Assembly (NCBI RefSeq): GCF_009601765.2
Contig: NZ_CP045699.1
Location: 1,922,001-1,986,000 of the forward strand
Direction: 5' to 3'
DNA from: Vibrio algicola
Lineage (GTDB): Bacteria > Pseudomonadota > Gammaproteobacteria > Enterobacterales > Vibrionaceae
DNA length: 64,000 nucleotides
Shown: in pieces, positions 44,740-54,447 of the stretch
How the letters are laid out: each line of letters starts with the position of its first letter
Position numbering within the stretch: the stretch's first letter is position 1
Made by a program: the position numbers and the translations under genes
The notes under the pieces: generated by a model
What the model was told of the DNA's origin: nothing
The model's input: the letters and a program-made list of their open reading frames with translations, nothing else
The model's database searches: none

Positions 44740-45870
44740 TCACTTACCTCGATGGATCGCGTCATTGGCTTGTTTGAGTAGGTTTTGGCTCTCGTTCATA
44801 AATTGTTGAGAATAATCACCATACCATTCCGATACGCCTTCAAACTGCTTAACAAACTCGGCTTTATCGTGGTTATCTAAAATCTTAATTGCTTCACCAA
44901 AACGATGGTGGAAGCGTTTAATCATGTCGATATTGTGTTGCGATGCCATGATGATATCGCCATAGAGATTTGGATCTTGAGCAAATAAGCGCCCCACCAT
45001 CGCCAGCTCTAAGCGATAAATCGGTGAACTCAATTGGACCAAGGTATCTAAGTTTGGGTTCTCTTGCGCCAAATGCAGACCATAAGCAAACGAAGTAAAG
45101 TGACGCAGCGCTTGGATCAGCGTCATACCGTTATCGTGCTCTTTAGCATCAATCGCGCAAATGCTTGCTCCCCAAATTTCGAACTGCTTGAGTAACCATT
45201 GGTAGGTTTCGGGGGCGCGTCCGTCGCTGCAAATAATCACCTGTTTTGCCATGCTTGGAATATCAGGGCCAAACATTGGGTGCAAGCCAACAACAGGGCC
45301 AGCGTGCACTTCAAGCATTGCCGCTAACGGCTCGGCTTTGATGGAAGTTAAATCACATAAAATACAATCATCAGGCAATTTAGGCAGCTTTTGGATCACG
45401 CCATCAGTTAAATGAATAGGAACACTCACCACCACCATGCCAGCATCTTTCACTAAGCTTTCGGCATTATCCCAATCCTGACTACCCAAGATTTTCACTT
45501 GGTAGCCAGAGAGTTCAAACATCCGCTTGAATACGCCACCTAACTGACCATGACCACCAACAATCACAATCGGACGTAATTCTGGATTCAAACATTTAAA
45601 GCCCGAATCTTTTTCGCTGGCATAAGACTCACGCATAGTACGGCGCAAAATATCTTCGATTAATTGCGGTGGCACCCCTCGTTTTTCTGCTTCTTCGCGC
45701 CGAGAAGCCAACATTGCCGCTTCTCGGTCTGGGGCGTAAATCGGTAAGCCGTGAATACTTTTTACTTCGCCAACTTTTTCCACCAGCGACAAACGCTGCG
45801 CTAAAAGATCCACAATTTGTTTGTCTACTGCGTCAATTTGATCGCGCAGTTCATTTAATTCAACAGCCAT
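44740..45870 (-). CDS. tyrA: bifunctional chorismate mutase / prephenate dehydrogenase
   Basis: Makes 4-hydroxyphenylpyruvate for Tyr synthesis. The 376-residue protein has an AroQ mutase domain (1-90, [19 protein letters not shown]) and an NAD-binding dehydrogenase domain starting [18 protein letters not shown] near residue 101, with [13 protein letters not shown]. It follows aroF by 49 bases on the same strand, forming the usual aroF-tyrA operon under Tyr control. Confidence 0.97.
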   Translation of the reverse strand: MAVELNELRDQIDAVDKQIVDLLAQRLSLVEKVGEVKSIHGLPIYAPDREAAMLASRREEAEKRGVPPQLIEDILRRTMRESYASEKDSGFKCLNPELRPIVIVGGHGQLGGVFKRMFELSGYQVKILGSQDWDNAESLVKDAGMVVVSVPIHLTDGVIQKLPKLPDDCILCDLTSIKAEPLAAMLEVHAGPVVGLHPMFGPDIPSMAKQVIICSDGRAPETYQWLLKQFEIWGASICAIDAKEHDNGMTLIQALRHFTSFAYGLHLAQENPNLDTLVQLSSPIYRLELAMVGRLFAQDPNLYGDIIMASQHNIDMIKRFHHRFGEAIKILDNHDKAEFVKQFEGVSEWYGDYSQQFMNESQNLLKQANDAIHRGK

Positions 45871-45919
45871 GATTTTTTCCTAATTCCACCAATACTAACG
45901 TCCTTGATAACCGCCTATT

Positions 45920-46993
45920 TTATCCTTTTAAACGGTCTTCTAAAAAGGGTACCAATTCTTGATGAGCATGGCGCAATAAGATTTCAGTCGAATCCCAATT
46001 AATACACGCATCTGTGATCGATACGCCATACTGCATCTCAGAAAGCGCAATATCCGACCCTTGATTACCTTCATTAATGTGGCTTTCAATCATTAAACCA
46101 ATAATAGACTTATTGCCTTCGCGAATTTGATGGATAACATCTTCTGCCACCAATGGCTGACGACGGTAATCTTTGCGTGAATTGGCATGGCTACAATCGA
46201 CCATTAATGACGCATCTAAGCCGTGTTTCGCCATTTCGGTTTCACATTCATTAACCGACACTGAATCGTAGTTGGTTTGCTTACCGCCTCGTAAAATCAC
46301 ATGACCATTTGGGTTACCTTGAGTGGTTAACAGTGCGACTTGGCCGTTGCTGTCTATTCCCATAAAGCGGTGACTCGATGATGCGGCTTGCATTGCATTA
46401 ATAGCGGTGCCTAAACTGCCATCGGTACCATTTTTAAAGCCAACCGGAACCGATAATCCACTCGCCATTTCACGGTGAGTTTGAGATTCGGTGGTACGCG
46501 CACCAATCGCCGCCCAACTAAAAGTATCACCAATGTATTGCGGGCTAATAGGATCGAGCGCTTCGGTTGCTAATGGGATTTCCATTTCAGCTAAATCAAC
46601 TAATAATTGACGCGCCATGTGCAGACCATGTTCGACATCAAATGAGTTATCAAGATGTGGATCGTTGATCAGCCCTTTCCAACCAACGGTAGTACGAGGT
46701 TTTTCAAAGTACACCCGCATCACAATGTACAATTGATCATTTAAGGTATTGGATAACGCTTTTAAACGTTTGGCGTATTCTTTGGCGGCATCAATATCGT
46801 GGATCGAGCAAGGGCCACATACGACCAATAAGCGGTGATCTTGTTTATGGATGATATTAGAAATGGTTTGACGTGACTCTTGAATAAAATGACGAGCCTT
46901 GTCACTTAGTGGGATTTTTTGCTTTAATTCATTGGGAGTAATGATAATCTGTTCATCACTAATATTGATATTGCTTAATTCACTTTTATGCAT
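45920..46993 (-). CDS. aroF: 3-deoxy-7-phosphoheptulonate synthase, AroF-type
   Basis: First enzyme of the shikimate pathway, condensing PEP and erythrose-4-phosphate. The frame opens at 46999, but the ATG at 46993 has AGGG at correct spacing and aligns with E. coli AroF's start, so I use it (357 residues). Motifs include LLVVCGPCSIHD, RVYFEKPRTTVGWKG and the metal site SLMVDCSHANS. Linkage to tyrA and TyrR-like boxes upstream support the Tyr-sensitive isoenzyme. Confidence 0.93.
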   Translation of the reverse strand: MHKSELSNINISDEQIIITPNELKQKIPLSDKARHFIQESRQTISNIIHKQDHRLLVVCGPCSIHDIDAAKEYAKRLKALSNTLNDQLYIVMRVYFEKPRTTVGWKGLINDPHLDNSFDVEHGLHMARQLLVDLAEMEIPLATEALDPISPQYIGDTFSWAAIGARTTESQTHREMASGLSVPVGFKNGTDGSLGTAINAMQAASSSHRFMGIDSNGQVALLTTQGNPNGHVILRGGKQTNYDSVSVNECETEMAKHGLDASLMVDCSHANSRKDYRRQPLVAEDVIHQIREGNKSIIGLMIESHINEGNQGSDIALSEMQYGVSITDACINWDSTEILLRHAHQELVPFLEDRLKG

Positions 46994-47002
46994 GGTCATC
47001 CC

Positions 47003-47144
47003 TGTAAACTTTATAATACATTTAATTGAATAGCGACATGGCGCTGTATGGAACTAAATTAACACGCTATTTTTTATTTTCAAACCAATCAATAGTTAAA
47101 AACATCCGTAAGAATTAATATACACGTGTAAAAATATAATTACA
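47003..47144 (-). promoter_or_regulatory. TyrR-like boxes upstream of aroF
   Basis: Box 1 at 47127-47144, TGTAAA-N6-ATTACA, matches the TyrR consensus TGTAAA-N6-TTTACA at 11 of 12 positions. Box 2 at 47003-47020, TGTAAA-N6-AATACA, is weaker and lies next to the aroF start. The region also contains TACACGTGTA at 47121-47130 overlapping box 1. TyrR repression of aroF-tyrA is known in E. coli. Confidence 0.7.
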
Positions 47145-47188
47145 CCACTATTCTGCATTCTTTATTCTCTTAACTCAAAGCGCAAACT

Positions 47189-48871
47189 ATGGATCTTATT
47201 CTTTCGCTGCTACAACAAATGTGTGTCTACTTAGTCTTGGCGTATATGCTGAGCAAAACACCCATTTTTTTGCCGCTACTCAATGTCTCATCGCGTCTTT
47301 CTCATAAATTCAGTTGTTATGTCTTATTCTCATTATTTTGCATTATGGGGACCTATTTTGGTTTGAGTTTTAACGATGCCATTGCCAATACTCGTGCCAT
47401 TGGTGCGGTCATGGGCGGGTTATTTGGTGGGCCAATTGTCGGCTTTGCTGTCGGATTTACTGGCGGTATGCATCGCTATAGCCTAGGGGGCTTTACCGAT
47501 GTCGCTTGTGCGATTTCCACCACCACAGAAGGATTAATTGGCGGCTTGTTACATCTGTATTTAGTGAGAAAAGGCAAAGCGGATCAACTGTTCAACCCTA
47601 TCGTGGTCTTGTTGGTTGCTTTTGTGGCGGAAGTCAGCCAAATGTTAATCATTGTTGCGGTGGCGAAACCCTTCGATCAGGCTCTATCTTTAGTTTCCAA
47701 TATTGCCGCACCAATGATCATCGCCAACAGTGTTGGTGCCGCGTTGTTTGTCAGTATTTTGCAAGATAGAAAAACCATTTATGAAAAATACTCTGCCACT
47801 TTTTCACGTCGCGCTTTAACCATTGCTGAGCGAACGGTTGGGATCTGGAATTCAGGGTTTAATGCCAATAACGCCGAACAAGTGGCTCGTATTATTTATC
47901 AAGAAACACGTGTCGGCGCGGTTGCGATCACCGATAAAGAAAAAATCTTAGCCTTTATTGGCATTGGCGATAATCATCATCAACCCAACACCCCTATTTC
48001 CTCTGATTGCACTTTACAAGCGATGCAAGAAAATCGAGTCATTGTTTTAGATGGTAGGGAAAGCCCCTATCAGTGTTCGATCTCCGCTGACTGTAAATTA
48101 GGTTCGGTATTGGTGATCCCACTGCGCGCCGGCAAAGAAGTGGTGGGAACGATTAAACTGTATGAGCCAAAACGTAAACTGTTGTCTAATATTAATCGTT
48201 CGATGGGAGAAGGGATCGCGCAACTGCTTTCTAGCCAAATTCTTTATGGTGATTTTCAGCAGCAACAAACGCTGCTCACTCAAGCCGAGATTAAATTATT
48301 ACACGCTCAAGTTAACCCACATTTTTTATTTAATGCTCTCAATACCATTAATGCGGTGATCCGCCGCGATCCCGATAAAGCGCGTGAACTGATCCAGCAC
48401 CTTTCCCACTTTTTTAGAAGTAACTTAAAACAGAATATCGAAACCGTGACCTTTAAAGATGAACTGGCGCATGTCAACGCCTACCTTACTATTGAAAAAG
48501 CGCGCTTTACCGATAGGCTTGAAGTAGAGATTGATATTGCCGAGGCATTATTAGATAAATCGCTGCCAAGCTTCACCTTACAACCTTTGGTGGAAAATGC
48601 GATCAAGCATGGCGTCGGCAATCTATTACAAGGTGGACGAGTGCGTATTTATAGTCAGCAAAATGCGTTAGGCTATTTAATCGTAGTCGAAGATAATGCT
48701 GGCAGTTTTATCGCACCACCTCGCGAGCATCAAGGCTTAGGAATGGATATTGTGAATAAGCGTTTAAACAACTTTTTTGGCCCTAACGGTGAACTCCAGA
48801 TCGAGTGTCAAAAAGACCAATTCACTCGCATGAGCTTTTTGATCCCAACGAGCATGATCGGCAAACAATAA
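47189..48871 (+). CDS. btsS: LytS-type sensor histidine kinase, BtsS-like
   Basis: The 560-residue protein has a 5TM-LYT membrane domain (about 1-190, GAVMGGLFGGPIVGFAVGF), a GAF domain (about 215-345), and a HisKA_7TM-type kinase with phospho-acceptor His378 in HAQVNPHFLFNALNTI and ATPase motifs LVENAIKHGV and GLGMDIV. E. coli BtsS senses extracellular pyruvate. It is 8 bases upstream of the LytTR regulator. A CstA-family transporter lies 3.8 kb downstream, matching the BtsSR/BtsT theme. Confidence 0.9.
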   Translation: MDLILSLLQQMCVYLVLAYMLSKTPIFLPLLNVSSRLSHKFSCYVLFSLFCIMGTYFGLSFNDAIANTRAIGAVMGGLFGGPIVGFAVGFTGGMHRYSLGGFTDVACAISTTTEGLIGGLLHLYLVRKGKADQLFNPIVVLLVAFVAEVSQMLIIVAVAKPFDQALSLVSNIAAPMIIANSVGAALFVSILQDRKTIYEKYSATFSRRALTIAERTVGIWNSGFNANNAEQVARIIYQETRVGAVAITDKEKILAFIGIGDNHHQPNTPISSDCTLQAMQENRVIVLDGRESPYQCSISADCKLGSVLVIPLRAGKEVVGTIKLYEPKRKLLSNINRSMGEGIAQLLSSQILYGDFQQQQTLLTQAEIKLLHAQVNPHFLFNALNTINAVIRRDPDKARELIQHLSHFFRSNLKQNIETVTFKDELAHVNAYLTIEKARFTDRLEVEIDIAEALLDKSLPSFTLQPLVENAIKHGVGNLLQGGRVRIYSQQNALGYLIVVEDNAGSFIAPPREHQGLGMDIVNKRLNNFFGPNGELQIECQKDQFTRMSFLIPTSMIGKQ

Positions 48872-48879
48872 GGATAATT

Positions 48880-49614
48880 ATGTTAACCGCGATAGTCATT
48901 GATGATGAGCAATTTGCACGTGAAGAGATGAGTGAATTACTGCAAGAAAGCGGTGCGGTTGAAGTGATCGCGCAAGCTAGCAACGCGATTGAAGGACTAA
49001 AGCTCATCAACAACTTAAAACCGGAAGCGGTGTTTGTGGATATTCAAATGCCACAAGTTAATGGCATCGAGTTATTAGCGATGATGGATCCCGATACCAT
49101 GCCGCAAGTTATTTTTGTTACTGCATTTGATCAATATGCCATTCAAGCATTTGAAGATAACGCATTCGACTACTTGCTTAAACCGGTTGATCCAAAGCGT
49201 TTAGATAAAACCATTCAGCGATTACTTAAAGCCAAGCAAAACCAAGAAGCGATCCATACTCAAGCTCAAATCGAAGCGCTCACGCCCAAAAAATTACAGC
49301 AAGTGCCTTGCATGGGGCACAACCGCATTATGATCATTCCACTGCACGATATTGAAACCGCTTTTAGTGATCTTTCTGGGGTGCATATTCAAACCGCGCA
49401 GCAAACCGCCAGTAGCCAACTGACCTTAAAAACCTTAGAAGAAAAAACCGAATTATTACGCTGTCATCGCCAATACTTAGTCAATACTCAAGCCATTCGT
49501 GAGATCCGCTTACTCGACAATGGATTGGCTGAAGTGATCACCCATAGTGGTAATATCACCCCAGTCAGTCGCCGTTACTTAAAGCCGTTAAAGGAAATTC
49601 TTGGCATATTATGA
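48880..49614 (+). CDS. btsR: LytTR-type response regulator, BtsR-like
   Basis: The open frame extends upstream to 48805, but the ATG at 48880 with AAGGATAA ribosome site starts MLTAIVIDDEQFAREEM, the true receiver domain, so I use it (244 residues). Acidic pair D8/D9, phospho-acceptor D54 in AVFVDIQMPQ, then a LytTR DNA-binding domain (about 140-240). Its stop overlaps the convergent PsiE-family gene by 6 bases. Probable target: a CstA-family transporter gene nearby. Confidence 0.93.
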   Translation: MLTAIVIDDEQFAREEMSELLQESGAVEVIAQASNAIEGLKLINNLKPEAVFVDIQMPQVNGIELLAMMDPDTMPQVIFVTAFDQYAIQAFEDNAFDYLLKPVDPKRLDKTIQRLLKAKQNQEAIHTQAQIEALTPKKLQQVPCMGHNRIMIIPLHDIETAFSDLSGVHIQTAQQTASSQLTLKTLEEKTELLRCHRQYLVNTQAIREIRLLDNGLAEVITHSGNITPVSRRYLKPLKEILGIL

Positions 49615-50025
49615 GTTTTTATCGGTATCGCCATTATCTGTATCGCCATAAGGATATTTAGTGTGGCCAAATCGGATCGCCAAGATCGCAATAGTAATGA
49701 TCAAGATCGCCCCAGATAAGCCCAACATTCGATAGGTATCCAAGTTTTTCATATCTAAAATCATATAACGAGCCAGCGCCACGATCACAATATAAAGTGG
49801 CATCCTAACCGGTAATCGCCCCGATTTTAAATACAAGCCCACCATCGCCAATACTTCTAAATAGATAAAAAGTAGAAGTAAATCCGTTAGACCTACATGC
49901 ATATTGGTAAACACTAGCCAAATCTCAATCCCCATCGCGATCACCGTTAATAAGGCAATCGCAAATAGCCCTAGATCCTCGACAAAAGAGATCGCCTGAT
50001 AACCTTTTCCTTTAATTCGGTTCAT
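49609..50025 (-). CDS. PsiE-family inner-membrane protein
   Basis: Four hydrophobic segments spaced over about 138 residues (start at Met 50025, MNRIKGKGYQAISFVED, preferred over 50058 because of the GGGAAATGGAAAT upstream) match the phosphate-starvation-inducible PsiE family; function unknown. Family stretch RYMILDMKNLDTYRML is present. No Pho box is seen close by. It starts 3-37 bases after the antiporter gene depending on start choice and is probably co-transcribed. Confidence 0.8.
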   Translation of the reverse strand: MNRIKGKGYQAISFVEDLGLFAIALLTVIAMGIEIWLVFTNMHVGLTDLLLLFIYLEVLAMVGLYLKSGRLPVRMPLYIVIVALARYMILDMKNLDTYRMLGLSGAILIITIAILAIRFGHTKYPYGDTDNGDTDKNS

Positions 50026-50061
50026 ATTTCCATTTCCCTTAAACCTGATCCAATTCAATAA

Positions 50062-51849
50062 TCACTCTTTAATCAAACTCACCACAGTCCAATCCGCATC
50101 CGTAGTATGCGTACTGTCCTTCGACAAAATATGAATATTGCCTTTTGGATCGATGGTAAATAATGATAAACGATGTCCGTCGGCGTATTTCATCACATAA
50201 TCTTGCCAAGTAAATTCGGCGCTGAGCTTAGTGTGTTTTACTTCTGCGCCTTGATTTAACAAGCTGGCGAGTTTTTTATAACTGACCTCATCACCAAATA
50301 GTGTTCTACCATTGTTTTGTTCCACTACATTATGCTTTTCGTGCTGATTGGTATCTTTGACTTTACCATTTAAAAAGAATACCCGCCTTTCGCCAAAGTC
50401 ACTCATAAAGTGTTTGGCGACCACAATATTGAAGTGTTTATCCGGTGATACCGCCACCACATTACCAATGCCAATGAGATCTAAATACTCTTCCGCATGG
50501 CTTGAGGTTGGGTTGCCGTAATAGGTTTCTAGCCCCAACATACGGGCTTTGCGAATATAGTCCCAGTTAGAATCAGTGACTACCACTCGGTCGCCATATT
50601 TCTTTAATGCTAGCGCTAAGCTTCGACCGATATCATTGGCCCCCACAATCAAATAGCCTCTTGGTGATGGCTCGGCGACGTTTAATAAATTGGCTAAGGG
50701 GCGCGCAGTGAAACTCTGTAATACCACCGTTCCGACGATCACCATAAAAGTGAGTGGTACTAATAGATTCGCGCCTTCTACGCCGGCATCCACCAGCTTA
50801 ATGGCAAATAAAGATGAAATGGAAGCGGCGACGATCCCACGCGGCGCAACCCAAGCAACAAAGAATTTTTCTTTAAATTTAAGACTGCTGCCAATAGTTG
50901 CCACAAAAATAGCAATCGGTCGTGAGAGCAATTGGATCGCGGCAAACAAAATAGCGGAGCCCACACCAAGCGCGGCAAAATCACTCAACTCCATGCGGGC
51001 CGATAACATTAAGAACAAACCGGAAATCAATAAGATAGTGAGGTTTTCTTTAAAATGCAGGATGTTTTGAATATTGACGCCTTTGGCATTGGCGAGCCAC
51101 ATTCCCATCACGGTGACCGCCAGTAAACCAGACTCTGACTCCAAACTATTTGAAATCGAAAACACACCTAACACTAAGGTTAATACCGCAAAAGGTTGCA
51201 GATATTCTGGCAATAATCGACGACGTAGTAATTGCGCTAAGATCGTGCCTGCCACCACACCAAATACAATCCCAATCAGTAAGATTAAGCCAAAGACTTC
51301 AAGGCTATGTACCTTGCTGCTTGAGACAATAAATTCATACACGATCACAATAAACAACGCGCCGATAGGATCAATTAAGATCCCTTCCCAGCGCAGAATA
51401 TTGGCAAGCTTGGCTTGAGGTCGAACGGTACGCAGTAATGGCACCACCACAGTAGGTCCGGTGACCACAGTTAAACTACCGAACAACAACGCCAATGGCC
51501 AACTAAAATCGAGGATGTAAAAGGTAAATACACTGGTTAATCCCCAAGAGATCAACGCGCCGATGGTGACAATATTAATCACGGTGCGGTTCACCTCGCG
51601 GATCTCTTTTAAATTTAAGGTCAGGCTGCCTTCAAATAAGATCACCGCCACCGCGAGGGAGATTAACGGAAATAACAAATCGCCAAACATTTCATTGGGG
51701 GTAAAAAGGTGCGTAATAGGACCAATGATAAATCCAGCGATCAATAAGAACAAAATGGCGGGCAGCTTTAAACGCCAAGCCAGCCACTGGCAACCTAAAC
51801 CGACTAAACCAACCGCAGCCAGCATTAATCCTATTTGTTCTTCATGCAT
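50062..51849 (-). CDS. CPA1-type cation/proton antiporter with C-terminal TrkA-N domain, NhaP-like
   Basis: The 595-residue protein has about twelve membrane helices in residues 5-385 with LFEGSLTLNL and the NhaP-type WEGILIDPIGALFIVIVYE (Asp pair region), then a cytoplasmic TrkA-N domain beginning GYLIVGANDIGRSLALAL and a C-terminal extension. It would exchange Na+ or K+ for H+. Its locus corresponds to the third NhaP paralogue of V. cholerae as I recall. First gene of a leftward pair with the PsiE-family protein. Confidence 0.85.
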   Translation of the reverse strand: MHEEQIGLMLAAVGLVGLGCQWLAWRLKLPAILFLLIAGFIIGPITHLFTPNEMFGDLLFPLISLAVAVILFEGSLTLNLKEIREVNRTVINIVTIGALISWGLTSVFTFYILDFSWPLALLFGSLTVVTGPTVVVPLLRTVRPQAKLANILRWEGILIDPIGALFIVIVYEFIVSSSKVHSLEVFGLILLIGIVFGVVAGTILAQLLRRRLLPEYLQPFAVLTLVLGVFSISNSLESESGLLAVTVMGMWLANAKGVNIQNILHFKENLTILLISGLFLMLSARMELSDFAALGVGSAILFAAIQLLSRPIAIFVATIGSSLKFKEKFFVAWVAPRGIVAASISSLFAIKLVDAGVEGANLLVPLTFMVIVGTVVLQSFTARPLANLLNVAEPSPRGYLIVGANDIGRSLALALKKYGDRVVVTDSNWDYIRKARMLGLETYYGNPTSSHAEEYLDLIGIGNVVAVSPDKHFNIVVAKHFMSDFGERRVFFLNGKVKDTNQHEKHNVVEQNNGRTLFGDEVSYKKLASLLNQGAEVKHTKLSAEFTWQDYVMKYADGHRLSLFTIDPKGNIHILSKDSTHTTDADWTVVSLIKE

Positions 51850-51877
51850 AAAAATCCCTTTACGCTAATTTATGTTC

Positions 51878-52005
51878 TATACCCAAAGTAATTGAAGTTG
51901 CAGTGAGGCGGCAAGTAAACGAAGCCCCATGAGCTTAGCTTGCCTAAGTAATTGGGGTGAGTTAGCGCAGCCAACAAAGCTGTAGCTTCAAGTAAGACGG
52001 GTATA
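51878..52005. repeat. TATACCC-ended palindromic dispersed repeat
   Basis: 128-base element with inverted ends: TATACCCAAAGTAATTGAAG at the left and CTTCAAGTAAGACGGGTATA at the right, plus inner blocks GTGAGGCGGCAAGT and GGGGTGAGTTAGCGCAGCC. I recognise it as a common intergenic repeat of vibrios and related gammaproteobacteria. It sits between the antiporter start and the DUF2799 stop and may act as an RNA stem or terminator. Confidence 0.8.
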
Positions 52006-52006
52006 T

Positions 52007-52396
52007 TTAGTTGGAGCCATCTAACTTACTGTCATTCCAACCACGTTGCCATTCCATTCTGAATTTTTGCGCATCCGGCGTGCCTTCACATACGCCTTCA
52101 TAATAATTGCCAGAGATACCAATTTGATAAGCGTGTTTCGGATTGCAGTATTCTTTATTCCCTTCTAAATAACCGTCGGCGTAATCATTGATATTAACGT
52201 AACCTAATTTTTTCAACTGACTTGTGGTTCGATTTTGTTTGCCCTTAATGCCATCGGAGTAGCCTACGGATGTCCAATCTCCTGCCTTAGCGTAATCTTC
52301 TACCGTGCTATTAACACAAGCCGCTAACAACAAAGTGGAGCAACTGATCAGTAACCCTTTTGCTAGTGATGAATAACCGCTTTTATGAACGCTCAT
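52007..52396 (-). CDS. DUF2799 lipoprotein
   Basis: The 129-residue protein has a lipobox LLAAC (Cys about residue 27) after a signal peptide, then DWTSVGYSDGIKGKQNR, YADGYLEGNKEYCNPK and IGISGNYYEGVCEG, the features of DUF2799. Function unknown. It is a short single gene, divergent from the CstA-family transporter with about 270 bases between. Its stop is 1 base from the palindromic repeat. Confidence 0.85.
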   Translation of the reverse strand: MSVHKSGYSSLAKGLLISCSTLLLAACVNSTVEDYAKAGDWTSVGYSDGIKGKQNRTTSQLKKLGYVNINDYADGYLEGNKEYCNPKHAYQIGISGNYYEGVCEGTPDAQKFRMEWQRGWNDSKLDGSN

Positions 52397-52669
52397 AATA
52401 TTCCTTATTGATATGATTTGAGTGTGACTTTTTTATCTCTAAGCCACCAACACGCTTGTGTACTTCGATGTTGAATCTAGCAACTATTACACAGGTCACA
52501 TTTAAAACAAATGAAATCAAGCACATTTATTAACATAAAAGCCACTTAATTTGTTTTTATGACCACTTAATCCACTATTTAACCACTAAGCAAAAGTTAT
52601 GAGATTGTTATCAAATAGCCATTTACTATATATCCTGAATTTTCAAACTATTTGAATAAGGCAATAACT

Positions 52670-54163
52670 ATGATGATGTTCCTTTTTTGTGTAGCGGCGC
52701 TGATCGCGGGCTACTTTATCTATGGCGCTTTCGTTGAGAGAGTCTTTGGCATTAATGAAAAACGCACCACGCCGGCTTTCTCAAAGCAAGACGGGGTCGA
52801 TTATGTGCCAATGTCGAACAAAAAAGTTTATTTAGTTCAGCTACTCAATATTGCAGGGGTCGGTCCAATTTTTGGCCCAATCATGGGTGCCCTTTACGGC
52901 CCTGCCGCGATGTTATGGATTGTACTGGGTTGTATCTTTGCAGGTGCGGTACATGACTACTTCTCTGGAATGTTGTCGGTGCGTAATGGTGGCGCTTCGG
53001 TTCCAAGCTTAACTGGCCGTTACTTAGGTAAAAATGCCAAGCACTTTATGAATATTTTTGCTTTAGTGTTGTTGCTGTTGGTTGGGGTGGTTTTTGTCTC
53101 CGCTCCGGCAGGTATGATCACCAACCTTGTCAATGAGCAAACCAATACTACGGTTTCTATGGGAATGATGGTCGCGATTATCTTCACTTATTATGTGATT
53201 GCTACCATAGTTCCAGTCGATAAAATCATCGGTCGTTTTTATCCATTCTTTGGCGCTCTGCTGATCTTCATGTCGGTTGGCCTTATCGCGGCGATTGCGT
53301 TTTCTAGCGAACATTCAATTTTAGCCGGATACAAGTTCAGCGATATGTTCACCAATATGAACCCAAATGATCTACCGCTTTGGCCTGCACTCTTTATTAC
53401 CATTGCTTGTGGTGCGATTTCTGGCTTCCATGCCACTCAATCTCCATTAATGGCTCGCTGTTTAGAGAATGAAAAAAATGGCCGCTTTGTGTTCTTTGGC
53501 GCCATGATTGGTGAAGGTGTGATTGCCTTAATTTGGTGTGCAGTAGCCCTATCTTTCTTTGGCTCTATGGATGCATTACAAGCAGCAGTTGCCAACGGCG
53601 GCCCTGGTAATGTGGTTTACAGTGCCTCATTTGGTTTACTTGGCGTATTTGGTGGTATCTTAGCCTTCTTAGGTGTGGTCATCTTGCCGATTACTTCCGG
53701 TGATACAGCTTTCCGTTCAAGTCGTCTGATTTTAGCTGAATACTTCAACATGGAACAAAAAACCTTAAAGAATCGTTTATTGATGGCGATGCCGTTATTT
53801 ATTCTCGGCGGCATTTTAACTCAAGTTGATTTTGGTATTATCTGGCGCTACTTCGGTTTTGCTAACCAAACTACCGCAGTGATGATGTTGTGGACCGCAT
53901 CGGCTTACCTACTACGCTTTAATAAATTCCACTGGATCACAACCGTTCCTGCGATGTTTATGACCGCAGTGTGTATCACTTTCATCTTAAATAACCACAC
54001 GTTAGGCTTTGGTATGGGAATGCAAATTTCAACTATCGTCGGCATTGTGGCGAGCTTATTAATTACTGGCTACGTCATTAAAATCTCGAAAGGTAAAGGT
54101 GACCCAGAGTTTGATCAAGCAGAAGAAGACAAGCTGATCGATTACACTGAATCTCGTGATTAA
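52670..54163 (+). CDS. cstA: CstA-family peptide/pyruvate transporter
   Basis: The frame opens at a TTG at 52652, but the ATG at 52670 has TAAGG eight bases before it and starts the hydrophobic N-terminus, so I use it (497 residues). About thirteen membrane segments; CstA motifs are GPIFGPIMGALYGP, GAISGFHATQSPLMARC and ITSGDTAFRSSRLI. E. coli CstA and BtsT exceed 700 residues, so this is the short class. Substrate (pyruvate or peptides) is inferred; BtsSR nearby favours pyruvate. A perfect terminator follows. Confidence 0.88.
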   Translation: MMMFLFCVAALIAGYFIYGAFVERVFGINEKRTTPAFSKQDGVDYVPMSNKKVYLVQLLNIAGVGPIFGPIMGALYGPAAMLWIVLGCIFAGAVHDYFSGMLSVRNGGASVPSLTGRYLGKNAKHFMNIFALVLLLLVGVVFVSAPAGMITNLVNEQTNTTVSMGMMVAIIFTYYVIATIVPVDKIIGRFYPFFGALLIFMSVGLIAAIAFSSEHSILAGYKFSDMFTNMNPNDLPLWPALFITIACGAISGFHATQSPLMARCLENEKNGRFVFFGAMIGEGVIALIWCAVALSFFGSMDALQAAVANGGPGNVVYSASFGLLGVFGGILAFLGVVILPITSGDTAFRSSRLILAEYFNMEQKTLKNRLLMAMPLFILGGILTQVDFGIIWRYFGFANQTTAVMMLWTASAYLLRFNKFHWITTVPAMFMTAVCITFILNNHTLGFGMGMQISTIVGIVASLLITGYVIKISKGKGDPEFDQAEEDKLIDYTESRD

Positions 54164-54184
54164 TAGCTAAGTTGCTAAAAACAC

Positions 54185-54219
54185 AAAGGCCGATAGTTGA
54201 AAAACTATCGGCCTTTTTT
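54185..54219 (+). terminator. rho-independent terminator of cstA
   Basis: Arms AAAGGCCGATAGTT / AACTATCGGCCTTT with GAAA loop and T6 tail. The 230 bases to the ispH stop hold nothing else recognisable. Confidence 0.93.
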
Positions 54220-54447
54220 GTATTGAAGAACGGGTGGTAAGGTATTTGTAGTTAATAAGCCATCAATAACACAACTCGTTTTTGGACAATTCCTTGTCAG
54301 TGGCTTTCCTAAATTAGCATCTCACGGATAATTTCAGGTATTGCAAACCTTCAATCAAGTGGCCCAATTCACTCAGCCACTACAAGACTTTCATCTAGCG
54401 ACCTTTCTAATTTTTTTCGAGCTACGAGTAACGTTTTCCGAGACCCG

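Noticed and set aside
52480..52630. Possible CRP site upstream of the cstA gene
   Set aside because: GGTCACA and TTATGAGATTGTTATCAAA resemble CRP half-sites only partly; no full TGTGA-N6-TCACA is present.
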